Assembly (NCBI RefSeq): GCF_001544975.2
Contig: NZ_FCOG02000045.1
Location: forward strand, 1-52,452
Source: Caballeronia arationis
GTDB lineage: Bacteria > Pseudomonadota > Gammaproteobacteria > Burkholderiales > Burkholderiaceae
Reading direction: 5' to 3'
Length of the DNA: 52,452 nt
Positions 1 to 7,766 of this stretch are shown here, piece by piece. The translations under genes were made by a program, and so were the position numbers. Each line of letters starts with the position of its first letter. Positions within the stretch are counted from its first letter, which is position 1. The notes beneath the pieces were generated by a model, which worked only from the letters and a program-made list of their open reading frames with translations, had not been told where the DNA came from and searched no databases.

Positions 1-339
1 AACGGCGATCAATACCTTCATCGCGAGTCGCCCGAGTACCGCGACGCCGTCAAGCGCAAGACCCACGCCTATCACGTCTTCATTCAGGCTGGCATCGTCT
101 GCCAGGGACTGCTTCAGTACCTGGCAGCGGTATTCCCTTCACTCGTCTGGAGTTCCTTTGGATCCTGGCTGCGCACCATCCGTCCCGGCATCCCTCCATC
201 GGAGTTGGTTGTCGCCAGTGCACTACGACAATGCCTGCCCGAATTTCTCGTGAATAGCGCCAAAACCAATTTCTTCGCGAAATTCATCGCCGAAAGGCAG
301 GACCCTGACACCTTCGAGATGTTCCGACTGGCCACATAA
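1..339 (+). CDS. Transposase, C-terminal part (5' end outside window)
   Basis: An open frame runs from base 1 to a TAA at 337-339 without a start codon, so the gene begins before the window. The 112 residues contain a helical, Trp/Phe-rich stretch and end in FRLAT. The style is that of the C-terminal region of a DDE transposase from a Burkholderiales insertion sequence; I cannot assign the IS family with confidence. A short palindrome follows at once, and then a secreted-protein gene that has lost its signal peptide, which suggests that the right end of the element lies at about 340-395. Confidence 0.55.
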   Translation, partial: NGDQYLHRESPEYRDAVKRKTHAYHVFIQAGIVCQGLLQYLAAVFPSLVWSSFGSWLRTIRPGIPPSELVVASALRQCLPEFLVNSAKTNFFAKFIAERQDPDTFEMFRLAT

Positions 340-349
340 CCCCAAGACT

Positions 350-365
350 GTGCCGAACTCGGCAC
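350..365. repeat. 16-bp palindrome after the transposase stop
   Basis: GTGCCGA and TCGGCAC flank the dinucleotide AC, a perfect inverted repeat just after the transposase stop. It could be part of the element's terminal structure or a weak terminator. The other end of the element is not in the window, so terminal repeats cannot be compared. Confidence 0.4.
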
Positions 366-374
366 TCTTGAGTT

Positions 375-902
375 ATGTACACGAGCCAGACTTTTGCCGG
401 CGAGCGCGGCGATTCCGCGCGTGATGCAGGCGACAAAGCGCGCCTGCCGATGGTGTACGACGCTCAGGGGAAGGCGGTCGGCCCGCTGGAGTACTTCGCA
501 GGCGTCAACGGCGTGTATATCGCGATAGACGGCGAGCCCGTCTTCGTCATAGTCGATCACAAGCGTGTCGGATCCTTGCAATACTCGGCTTCTGAGTACC
601 AATGGGTCGCCGAGGGGTCGCCGGGGTACGCATCGACCGACTGCAGCGGCGGCGTGCTCGTTCCGAACTCCGGCAGTCCCACTCCGGCCATCGCGGTCCG
701 GGACGGAGTCGACGTGACGGTTTATACCGCCGTCAAGGGCTATTCAGGCAATGTACACGTATGGTCGTTGAGACAGACGGACCGTTCCGGCGTGAGCTCG
801 TGCAGCGCACTTCGGTTCGACCTCGGCACGCTGTATTGGGCAGCCAAGAGCACGTACCCACTGACCCAGAACTATCCGGAACCGCTGCGCATCGCCTATT
901 AA
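375..902 (+). CDS. Hypothetical secreted-type protein, copy 1, N terminus probably lost
   Basis: This 175-aa frame is a clear paralogue of the next gene. Both share a core with a D-A-x-G-x-x-x-G turn, a Phe/Tyr-rich block followed by Gln-Trp, a Tyr-x-Ser/Thr-x-Asp-Cys-Ser-Gly motif, a V-T-V-Y strand and the C-terminal sequence PEPLRI(A/G)Y. The downstream copy starts with a signal peptide; here the first 20 or so residues are polar and there is none. The transposase ends only 35 bp upstream, so the native start was probably replaced by the element's end. Two conserved Cys could form a disulfide in an exported protein. Function is unknown. It may be non-functional or remain in the cytoplasm. 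Confidence 0.5.
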   Translation: MYTSQTFAGERGDSARDAGDKARLPMVYDAQGKAVGPLEYFAGVNGVYIAIDGEPVFVIVDHKRVGSLQYSASEYQWVAEGSPGYASTDCSGGVLVPNSGSPTPAIAVRDGVDVTVYTAVKGYSGNVHVWSLRQTDRSGVSSCSALRFDLGTLYWAAKSTYPLTQNYPEPLRIAY

Positions 903-934
903 TGCAGCTCAAGCACGGTCCCACGGAGGCCGAT

Positions 935-1471
935 ATGAAACGCTGCCTGGTCGGAGCACTCTGCGCGCTTTACGGGCTTGCATCTCTCGCGGATGATTCA
1001 GCGCATCACGCGAGGCATCGCCCTGTCAGGGTGTTCGATGCCAACGGGAACCTGATCGGCGATCTGACGGCTTTCAGCGCGCAAAACGGCGTCGCGTTCA
1101 CGGTCGACGACGCGACGACGGTCGTGCCCATCACGCGGGTCCAGGACGCGAGCTATCGGTTCTCCGCGACCGATTTCCAATGGCTCGCCGTGTCGTCCGG
1201 CCAATACACGTCCGCCGATTGCAGCGGCGATCCGATCATCGAGTCCGCGTGGGGACCACGAATCTCGATTCCGGTCAGGCAGGGCAGTGAGGTCACGGTG
1301 TACTTTGCCGCCGCGGGTCCGATCCAATCACTAACGGCTCGCTCCGGACGGAGTTCGAACCCTCCCACATGCCATCCTTACGCGAGCCCGTCCACCGTGT
1401 TGGGCTTTCCGGCCGCTGCGAAGCTCGTGATCACGCGGGATCACCCGGAGCCGCTCAGGATCGGATATTAA
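935..1471 (+). CDS. Hypothetical exported protein, copy 2
   Basis: A 178-aa protein. The start ATG at 935 gives a typical signal peptide: Lys-Arg, a hydrophobic stretch (LVGALCALYGLASLA), then a polar region. A longer reading from 602 would lie over copy 1 in another frame and is rejected. The mature part is homologous to the preceding gene throughout, including the D-C-S-G motif and the PEPLRIGY terminus, so the two arose by tandem duplication. The gap between them is 32 bp, so they may be co-transcribed. I recognise no named family. Periplasmic or extracellular location is inferred from the signal peptide and the cysteines. Confidence 0.65.
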   Translation: MKRCLVGALCALYGLASLADDSAHHARHRPVRVFDANGNLIGDLTAFSAQNGVAFTVDDATTVVPITRVQDASYRFSATDFQWLAVSSGQYTSADCSGDPIIESAWGPRISIPVRQGSEVTVYFAAAGPIQSLTARSGRSSNPPTCHPYASPSTVLGFPAAAKLVITRDHPEPLRIGY

Positions 1472-1577
1472 TACCTGATGCTGAATCAACGCGAAAACCC
1501 GTTCTACCCGTCACCTCGTCCGAATCTGCCGGGACTTGATCGGCCGGACCTGAGAAATTAGTATCTCAAGGAAGCCC

Positions 1578-1619
1578 GAAGTCGAGCGTTGGCTCCGGCA
1601 TGGCTGACCGCTCGACTTC
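1578..1619. repeat. 11-bp perfect inverted repeat (hairpin) in a gene-free gap
   Basis: GAAGTCGAGCG at 1578-1588 is repeated inverted at 1609-1619 with a 20-nt loop. The hairpin lies in the 281-bp gap between the secreted pair and the convergent bPH2 gene, and no U-tract follows on either strand. It may be a transcription barrier, an mRNA 3' stabiliser or a relic of a mobile element. I see no gene in 1472-1752. Confidence 0.45.
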
Positions 1620-1752
1620 ACAAGGGGACATCAAGCCTGCCGCGGCTGAGTGGCTCAGATGGGGTCGACTGCAGCCGGTGCCGAAAGGCCGAGCCTGCCC
1701 TGTACTGAACCGTAAGCAAAGATCTGGATACTGATGTCGCCCGGTCAAATGT

Positions 1753-2265
1753 TCAAATACTGGGCACTCGAGAGTAACCAGGTGCGTTCGTGTATGTGGG
1801 AATAGGCCGTCCCTGATGCATAGCTACCGCCTCGTCAAGCGTCTTGCAGAGCTGATCCGCGTTCCTGATGGCCGGCAAACGCCTCACGGGATGAGCTACC
1901 TCGTTGGTCGTCAGGATGATCGAGCCGGTGCGGAACAGGCGTTGCCACCATGGGTGGATCGAGGTGATGCACTGAATCCGGGAAAGCTCGAGAGTCGACA
2001 CACGGCGATGTAAAATGCCCTGGGTCCAGGTAATTCGTGCGGTATCGATGACGATTCGGGTGAACGCGGTCTTGACGAACTGCAAACTGACACCGATCAA
2101 TACCGCGCCGGCTTGTGCAAGCAGCACATTCCACTGAAACGGGAAAGAGTTCGACGTGCAGACATGTATGCCGCCAATCATTGCCATGACAACGCCCCCC
2201 TTCAGGAGCGCTGGAAGGTTGCAGGCCTGCGACGGCGCGCCGCTGAAGATCACCTGATTAGCCAT
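1753..2265 (-). CDS. Membrane protein with a bacterial PH (bPH2, YdbT-like) domain
   Basis: A 170-aa protein. Two hydrophobic segments near residues 20-38 and 47-66 form an N-terminal hairpin anchor. They are followed by a region with the pattern of the bPH2 (formerly DUF304) domain: R-I-x-W-T-Q-G-I-L-H-R-R, then L-x-L-S-R-I-Q-x-I and a G-S-I-I-L-T-T strand. Domains of this family sit on the cytoplasmic face of the membrane and their ligands are mostly unknown. The ATG at 2265 is preceded by an AAGGA about 9 nt upstream. The gene stands alone. Its nearest neighbour upstream is a toxin relic, so the setting gives no functional hint. Confidence 0.65.
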   Translation of the reverse strand: MANQVIFSGAPSQACNLPALLKGGVVMAMIGGIHVCTSNSFPFQWNVLLAQAGAVLIGVSLQFVKTAFTRIVIDTARITWTQGILHRRVSTLELSRIQCITSIHPWWQRLFRTGSIILTTNEVAHPVRRLPAIRNADQLCKTLDEAVAMHQGRPIPTYTNAPGYSRVPSI

Positions 2266-2472
2266 CGCACAAATTCCTTTTTCTGACCGATAGCTCTAGT
2301 CGTCCGCCAAAAAAGGCAGCGCTGCCTGATTCGGTTGCGCGTCGGCGAACTGACTGCTGACCGGGCGACGATGCCATGACGGTTACGCCAAACACAGCTA
2401 CATGGAGTGATTGTAGCGCAGTGGTCGTTGCACCGGCCCACTGGACGCTGGCGCGAAGGAAACATCGGCACT

Positions 2473-2541
2473 TCAATGATGTTCGTCCTTTAACCGATGG
2501 CGGATAGCCAGCACTGTGACCGTTTCGCTGTTCGCGGACGT
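2473..2541 (-). pseudogene. Relic of a RelE/ParE-type toxin C terminus
   Basis: On the minus strand the last codons before a TGA at 2473-2475 read SETVTVLAIRHRLKDEHH, the typical end of ParE/RelE-family toxins (a hydrophobic strand V-T-V-L-A-I-R followed by a basic tail). No toxin-like sequence can be followed upstream and no antitoxin gene is visible, so only a tail survives. The same 32-bp stretch (2500-2531) recurs with one mismatch at 49882-49913. The rest of the 596-bp gap (2266-2861) holds no credible gene; an 8-bp inverted pair CCTTCATG/CATGAAGG lies at 2547-2554 and 2585-2592. Confidence 0.5.
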
Positions 2542-2861
2542 CGGCTCCTTCATGTAGAGGGACGAAATGGGCCTAGCCGTCCATCATGAAGGCCGGTTGA
2601 CAACTTCATTTCGCTAACGGTGACAAATTTGATTGTATTTACGGCTGCCGTATGACTCAATCTTCACCACACGCGAGCACCGGACCCCGGCGGCAGGCGA
2701 TTGCGGCCCTGACGGTTCGCTGCTGGTAAGTTCGGCACGCCGAAGGAGGGACGCGAGCGGTCACCACGTTCGGGGGCTTTCTCCTTCGTCGAGCGCAACT
2801 CCTCTCTTTATCCAGGTCTGCGTGCCTTGGTCAGACACATGACTCGCGGCACTGTCTTCGT

Positions 2862-5279
2862 TCATTGGATCTGAAGCTGCCAGCGAAGAATTGGATGTGT
2901 GTAGCCTGCTGGGATCACCCACGTGCCATTTGGACCGAAGTTCCATTGCGAGCCAAAGCTCGGTGGCGCACTCATCTGCGCCGTCGTCAGCCCGGTTGCG
3001 CCCTCCGCTCCACTACCGTTCACGCCGACCGTCTTGCCGCTTGTCTCTATGTCCCAGAAGTCATTGGATATTGGACCGCTGTTTACGCCGATGAAGCCTC
3101 CGATCGGGGACGGCCCGAAGAGCGTAACGTGCCCGGTCGAGAACGATTCTTGGATGGTTCCGGAGTTGTCGGCAACGAAGCCGCCATTGTCGCCCAGACC
3201 GAGTTGCGTCTCGCCCGTCGCATACGATTGCGTGATGGTCCCAGTGTTGGACATGGCGAGGCCGCCGACTCCGCTCCCATGCGATCCGCTGAATGCGCCG
3301 CCGGAAGCGAACGATTGGTTGATGACGCCCGCGTTCTCACCGACTAGGCCGCCGAGCCCTGCCTGGCCGCTCAGGTCAACGGCACTCGACGAACGTTCAA
3401 TCGTTCCTTCGTTGCGCGAGACCAACCCTCCCATGACACTACCGAAGAAGCCGTTCTGGTCGGTTACAGAACCGGACGTATGTACGTTGACCAGCGTCCC
3501 CCGGTTCAGTCCCGCGAGCAAGCCGACGCGCGTGTTGTCTTCCGTGATCGCGGCACCGTTGACGCTGAGATTGCGCACGATTCCAGTCGGTCCGATTATG
3601 GCGAATAGACCGACATAATCGGCATCTGTTGCGCCTGCAAGGTCCCCGATAGAGAATCCGGCGATGGTGTGCCCCCTCCCGTCGAACTGTCCGGTAAAAG
3701 CACTTTGAGTCGCTACGCCAATGCCCGCATTGCCGGCAGCCGTCAACGTGACATTCCTGCCGAGGGCATAAGTGCCGGCTAGATCATTCGATACATTAGC
3801 GAGATCCGCGCCGGTGTTGACAAGGCGATAGGTCGTGAACTGCGAGAGGAGGCCGCTATAGGGGGCGGCAACCCACGATGGATTCGCACGAACGGTGCCC
3901 GGTGTATAGGTGCCGTTCATATCGTGTAGAACGGACACGACACCTGTGCTATGCGACCAGTCGAGGGTGCCGCGATTGATCGTGCTGCCACCGTTGTCTA
4001 TGCCGTTCGCGTCGGCGCGCAACGTTAGATTGCCCGCGCCGGCGTTCGCTATCGTCATGCCTTGCCCAACCACCGTGGAGTGACTTGCGTTCAGCGTTAG
4101 CGAGGCGTCGCCGCTCCAGCGCACGTTCGAAATCACGTTGATGTCGCCTCTGGTGCCGTCCTTTCCGGTGGTGTTGACCGTCACCGATGTCCCGTTGGAC
4201 AGTACCCGCGTGAACGTACTGGCTGCATGCGGGCCGGCCGTATAAGCTGGCGTGGTCAGATTCCATTGCGCCGCGTCGATCATCACATAATCAACGTTGA
4301 GCGATGCGCCATTCATATCGAGCGTGCCACCGCTGCCGTCGGCGTTAGTTGCGCCGATGTTGCCGTGCGCCTGCACGGTGCCGCTGTCGGCGACAAGCCA
4401 CACGCGGCCATCGCGCGTGGCGGTACCGGTCGCGCGCAGTTCGCTGTGACGTCCAGCCAGCGCGAAGACATTGCCATCGGCGGCTTGCAGACTGATCTGC
4501 GCCGCTTTGACCGTGCCGGTGTTGGTAACGCTGCCGTGGCTGCCGGTCTGCACGAACACTTGCTGGCTGCTAGTCGCGTCGTGGAGCAGAACCTGACTGC
4601 CGACCGCTAGTTCGGCGGCGCCTTGTGGTGCGCGGATGTCGCCGCGATTGACGATCAGATTCCGCGAGATGAGAAATACATCGCTGCCGCTCGAACTGAT
4701 TTTTCCGAGGTTCACCACGACGCCGTTACCTGTTCCCGTGAGCGTCAGGTCGCCGCCGGCCATGAAGGGTTTGGTATCGCCGTCGAGTGCAGACGCAACG
4801 AACCGGCCACCCGTCGATATGACACCGCCCGGACCGACGACCACTCCTTGCGGATTGATGAGATAAAGAGTTCCGGTCGCGCTCAGCTTGCCGTCGATCA
4901 GCGAGCGGTCAGTGCCGGTGACCCGATTGAGCGTCGCACCCGTGCCATTATTGATGGCAACGGTCTCGCAGTTGCCGATAGAAAAGCTTCGCCAGTCGAT
5001 TACGCCACGCGGTGATGTTTGCGTGATGCCCACCGAAGCGACTTGGGTGGTGATTGAGCCTTGTCCGGCCACAAAATGACCGCCTTGGGGAAGCGACCCG
5101 GCCGCCGATGCATCTGCAATACATACAATCATAGCTGCGACAAGGACGAGCGTGTAAGCGGATCGACAGGGAGTCCAAGTGAAAGAGCGCCTGCGTTGCA
5201 TGTTCGATGTCGGCACATTGCAGTCTCTGACGCCGCTGGAGCAGATAGCGGCCTGAACTCGCGGGGCAATCGAGTACAT
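2862..5279 (-). CDS. Filamentous haemagglutinin-type exoprotein (two-partner secretion, TpsA-like) with GLUG repeats
   Basis: An 805-aa surface or secreted protein. After a long N-terminal extension and a hydrophobic segment (about residues 41-58, ending ADASA) comes the TPS/haemagglutination-activity domain (about 60-190). It carries the landmarks NRVTG, LIDGKLSATGTLYLINPQG and a glycine-rich GGRFVAS block. A beta-helical Gly/Asn/Thr-rich body follows. The last ~200 residues hold several GLUG-type repeats (GGLVGENAGVINQS and variants). Two starts are possible. ATG at 5279 has a GAGG element 5 nt upstream and is used here; ATG at 5201 (Met27) would give a conventional signal peptide. Proteins of this family need a TpsB outer-membrane partner, and none is encoded in the window. 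A role in adhesion or biofilm is known for the family but is only inferred here. Confidence 0.8.
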   Translation of the reverse strand: MYSIAPRVQAAICSSGVRDCNVPTSNMQRRRSFTWTPCRSAYTLVLVAAMIVCIADASAAGSLPQGGHFVAGQGSITTQVASVGITQTSPRGVIDWRSFSIGNCETVAINNGTGATLNRVTGTDRSLIDGKLSATGTLYLINPQGVVVGPGGVISTGGRFVASALDGDTKPFMAGGDLTLTGTGNGVVVNLGKISSSGSDVFLISRNLIVNRGDIRAPQGAAELAVGSQVLLHDATSSQQVFVQTGSHGSVTNTGTVKAAQISLQAADGNVFALAGRHSELRATGTATRDGRVWLVADSGTVQAHGNIGATNADGSGGTLDMNGASLNVDYVMIDAAQWNLTTPAYTAGPHAASTFTRVLSNGTSVTVNTTGKDGTRGDINVISNVRWSGDASLTLNASHSTVVGQGMTIANAGAGNLTLRADANGIDNGGSTINRGTLDWSHSTGVVSVLHDMNGTYTPGTVRANPSWVAAPYSGLLSQFTTYRLVNTGADLANVSNDLAGTYALGRNVTLTAAGNAGIGVATQSAFTGQFDGRGHTIAGFSIGDLAGATDADYVGLFAIIGPTGIVRNLSVNGAAITEDNTRVGLLAGLNRGTLVNVHTSGSVTDQNGFFGSVMGGLVSRNEGTIERSSSAVDLSGQAGLGGLVGENAGVINQSFASGGAFSGSHGSGVGGLAMSNTGTITQSYATGETQLGLGDNGGFVADNSGTIQESFSTGHVTLFGPSPIGGFIGVNSGPISNDFWDIETSGKTVGVNGSGAEGATGLTTAQMSAPPSFGSQWNFGPNGTWVIPAGYTHPILRWQLQIQ

Positions 5280-5476
5280 GGTTCACCTCGGCGCGCGACA
5301 AGCACGTCAGTAGAGGATAGTGCATAGAGTCGCGCACGGCGGCCCGATAAAGGGACGCACGTTCCCCTTGCCGGTGGTCGATCGGCGCGTACCGACGCAA
5401 TCGGACAATGTGGGAAATGGGGCTCCGGTGCAAGTTATGCGTAAGACCGAAGCACGGCGCGTTCACCGTCACATCG

Positions 5477-5935
5477 TCATGTCGAAAGAACGACCTTCCA
5501 AACAGCAGGTGCACTTGTATCTTTGAGTTGCGTGCTCGGCAACTCGAACTGACCTTTTCGGATGCGATGCATCAGTTCGATCCCAGTGATCGTAGCTACT
5601 GCATTCCTGAAGCGTTTGAAACAGAGCATCGCATCGACCCTGGACTTGATGTTGCGATGGTCCTGCTCTATCAAGTTGTTCAACTACTTCGACGATCGCA
5701 ACATCGTCTCCTCCGGCAGCAGCTCGTCAGTCTTCATTTCGCGCACCGCGCGATGAGATGCCGCGTAGCCATCCAGCGTGATCGTTTTCGGAGCAAGCCC
5801 TTGACTCTTGATTGCCTTTGCGAAAAAGTCTTTGGCTGCAGCGACGTCACGTCGAGCGCTGAGCCGGAAATCGACCGTTTTTCCCGCTCGATCAACCGCG
5901 CGGTAGAGGTACAGGCCACAACATTAGGCTCGCCG
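5477..5935 (-). pseudogene. IS6-family (IS26-like) transposase, dead fragment
   Basis: The reading GLYLYRAVDRAGKTVDFRLS, followed by TLDGYAASHRAVREMK and then, after a stop, NNLIEQDHRNIKSR and GIELMHRIRKGQ, is the C-terminal two thirds of an IS6-type DDE transposase. The second Asp and the final Glu region are present, but everything N-terminal to the first-Asp strand is missing. A TAG at 5684-5686 interrupts the frame where members of this family usually have Tyr (TAC to TAG). Truncation plus nonsense make it inactive. It lies between the exoprotein gene and the mxa operon, a scar of past insertion. Nothing else is seen in 5280-5476. Confidence 0.75.
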
Positions 5936-5939
5936 GGGA

Positions 5940-5970
5940 CGGCAGACTGCGCGTGTGCGCGCGTCTGCCG
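5940..5970 (-). terminator. Hairpin downstream of the mxa-like operon
   Basis: CGGCAGAC (5940-5947) pairs with GTCTGCCG (5963-5970); the alternating GC loop can extend the stem. It begins about 23 nt after the stop of the last operon gene. No clear U-run follows, so it could be a weak or Rho-assisted terminator. Confidence 0.4.
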
Positions 5971-5992
5971 CTGATGACGTCGCTTAAGCCGA

Positions 5993-6277
5993 TCAACCGC
6001 CTCGATACATTTCGTCAATCCTGTCACCGAGAGCGCGCCGGCCAGACTCCGTCTTGACCGGCTCATCGCCTCCGACATCGCCGTGGTTTCCGCCCGCGGC
6101 ATTCGGATGGGCGCTGTGAGCGGCTTGAACAGGTTGCGAAGCTGGCGCGTCGGCATTGACGCGATCGAAATGATCGTTGCCGTAACCGCCCGCCATCGCG
6201 GACATCGATAGCGACATGGAGCTTGCGACGAAAACAGCGGCGATAACTATCGTCTTCCTGGAGACTCCGGCGAGCAT
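5993..6277 (-). CDS. Small exported protein at the 3' end of the mxa-like operon
   Basis: A 94-aa protein read from the ATG at 6277. Its N terminus is a clean signal peptide (basic start, TIVIAAVFVASSMSLSMSAMA, then GGYGNDH). The mature part is short, polar and rich in Gly, Asn, His and Ala, ending DRIDEMYRGG; it looks disordered. A start at 6400 would add 41 residues and overlap the preceding gene by 85 bp; the signal peptide favours 6277, 38 nt after the upstream stop. Position and strand suggest it is the last gene of the operon. It is not MxaD (no lipid-transfer-like fold or length), and I do not recognise the family. Confidence 0.55.
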   Translation of the reverse strand: MLAGVSRKTIVIAAVFVASSMSLSMSAMAGGYGNDHFDRVNADAPASQPVQAAHSAHPNAAGGNHGDVGGDEPVKTESGRRALGDRIDEMYRGG

Positions 6278-6315
6278 GTTGAATGTCGGCCTTGGTGAAT
6301 AAAGAAAGGCGCCCG

Positions 6316-7227
6316 TTACCGACGAGGCCCAACACGCGCCCCGCGAAAATCCGGCAAAAACACCATCACGAGCATGACGAGAGCCCCCAACGCAGCACAC
6401 CAGCGGACATCTACCGTCGAACCAACCCGCTCCGCAAACCGCGAATCGAGCAACGCATCCCCCAGCGCCTCCTCTGTCGACAACGCGCGATACTCAAGCC
6501 CCGTCTGCCCGCCGAGCGCCTTTAGATACCCATCTCGCAGCGCCGACAGCTCCTCATGACTCACTTCCCCCCGCTGCGCGGACGACATCGCGCTTGTCTG
6601 CACGACGTCGCTTGCGAGCCAGAACCCCGCGGGCCGGCCGTCGCTATCGGTTTTCGGTATCGGCGCTGGCTGATCGCCACCGACACCGATCAGCCACCCG
6701 CGAACTTCTCCCGGCGTAATCCCCGGCATCGACGTATCGGATAGCGGACGCGGCGGCGCCTCTTGTCCGTCGGTCATGAAAACCACCGCTACGTGGTCCC
6801 CCATCTGCTTCGCCTGGTGGATCGCCGAAAACAGTCCCCCGTTCGCGATACGGCTCGCGTTTGCCCAACGCATTCGTCCGTCGATGCCATCGAGCGATGT
6901 CGCGAGCGCGTCGTAGTGTTCGCAGACTTCGAGCGGTTCCAACAGCAGCAGCGATCGTGTGCCAGTGAACACGCTCCATCCGACTCTCGACCCACACGGC
7001 ATCCGCCGCAACGCTCGGCGCATCGCCTCGCGCGCGTAGACGAGGCGGCTTGTGCGCACGCCCTCCAGCATCACGTCCTCGACATTCATGCTTTGCGTGA
7101 TGTCGAAGGTCACGACGTAATCGAAGCGGTCGCGTATCAACCTCACGCCGGGCATCCATAGCGTGGCCGCAAGCAATATGACCGCGACAGCGAGCGCCCA
7201 TTGCCGATAAGCCGCCGTCACGGTCAC
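6316..7227 (-). CDS. mxaL: MxaL-like von Willebrand factor A domain protein
   Basis: A 303-aa membrane-anchored VWA protein. A transmembrane segment near residues 10-28 (WALAVAVILLAATLW) precedes a VWA domain whose metal-ion-dependent site begins FDITQSMN (D-x-T-x-S). A further landmark is VVFMTDGQE. A second transmembrane segment lies near the C terminus (ALGALVMLVMVFLP). The GTG at 7227 overlaps the TGA of the previous gene by 4 bp; an upstream start at 7329 would lie inside mxaK. Length, topology and position as last of the R-S-A-C-K-L series match MxaL, which methylotroph genetics links to metal insertion into methanol dehydrogenase. The identification rests on gene order and domain type. 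Confidence 0.7.
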   Translation of the reverse strand: MTVTAAYRQWALAVAVILLAATLWMPGVRLIRDRFDYVVTFDITQSMNVEDVMLEGVRTSRLVYAREAMRRALRRMPCGSRVGWSVFTGTRSLLLLEPLEVCEHYDALATSLDGIDGRMRWANASRIANGGLFSAIHQAKQMGDHVAVVFMTDGQEAPPRPLSDTSMPGITPGEVRGWLIGVGGDQPAPIPKTDSDGRPAGFWLASDVVQTSAMSSAQRGEVSHEELSALRDGYLKALGGQTGLEYRALSTEEALGDALLDSRFAERVGSTVDVRWCAALGALVMLVMVFLPDFRGARVGPRR

Positions 7228-7766
7228 GGCAAATCCCCAAGCGCAACGTCCGGTACCTTGATCATGCGGCGAACCTCGTAAGGTTCGCGTCCATCGTCGA
7301 AAGCCTGCGCGCTCTCTGGCTGCAGCCACAGCGCGCGTTCGAGGTTATAGCGCGCGTCCCAGTCGTCGGGTTTCGCGCGAAGCAACTCGCGATAACGGTT
7401 CTTCGCAAGTTCGGCGAGCGGCGCCGACGCGATCGGATTGCCCGCGCCCACGGCGATCGCTTCGCGCAGGTACATGTTCGCAAGATCAAATAGGGCGGCA
7501 CGCCCGATCTCGTCAGGATCGGCGCTAGTGACGAGCCCATCGTAAAGTTTCGCCGCCGCCTCGCGCTGCCCTGCTTTCGATAGAGCAACCGCGTGCGCAA
7601 GCCGCACACGTGGCGATTGAACGACGACACCCGACGCAGCACCCGCACGCATCACAGCCGCATTGCTCCGTTGCGCATCGACGAGACGCCAGCCTTCGAA
7701 TCCAGCCCAGGCGGCGCAACAAAGCATAGCCGCCGCAAACCCTGCATGAACGACGCGCCGCCTCAT
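7224..7766 (-). CDS. mxaK: MxaK-like membrane-anchored TPR protein
   Basis: A 180-aa protein with an N-terminal membrane anchor (AGFAAAMLCCAAWAGF). A tetratricopeptide-like helical region follows (R-L-A-H-A-V-A-L-S-K-A-G-Q-R-E-A-A-A-K-L-Y and ARYNLERAL). The ATG at 7766 overlaps the TGA of the upstream gene (ATGA), which fixes the start; a TTG two codons earlier is less likely. In methylotrophs MxaK lies between MxaC and MxaL, exactly as here. Such anchors probably scaffold the two VWA proteins on the periplasmic side of the membrane (inference). Confidence 0.7.
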   Translation of the reverse strand: MRRRVVHAGFAAAMLCCAAWAGFEGWRLVDAQRSNAAVMRAGAASGVVVQSPRVRLAHAVALSKAGQREAAAKLYDGLVTSADPDEIGRAALFDLANMYLREAIAVGAGNPIASAPLAELAKNRYRELLRAKPDDWDARYNLERALWLQPESAQAFDDGREPYEVRRMIKVPDVALGDLP

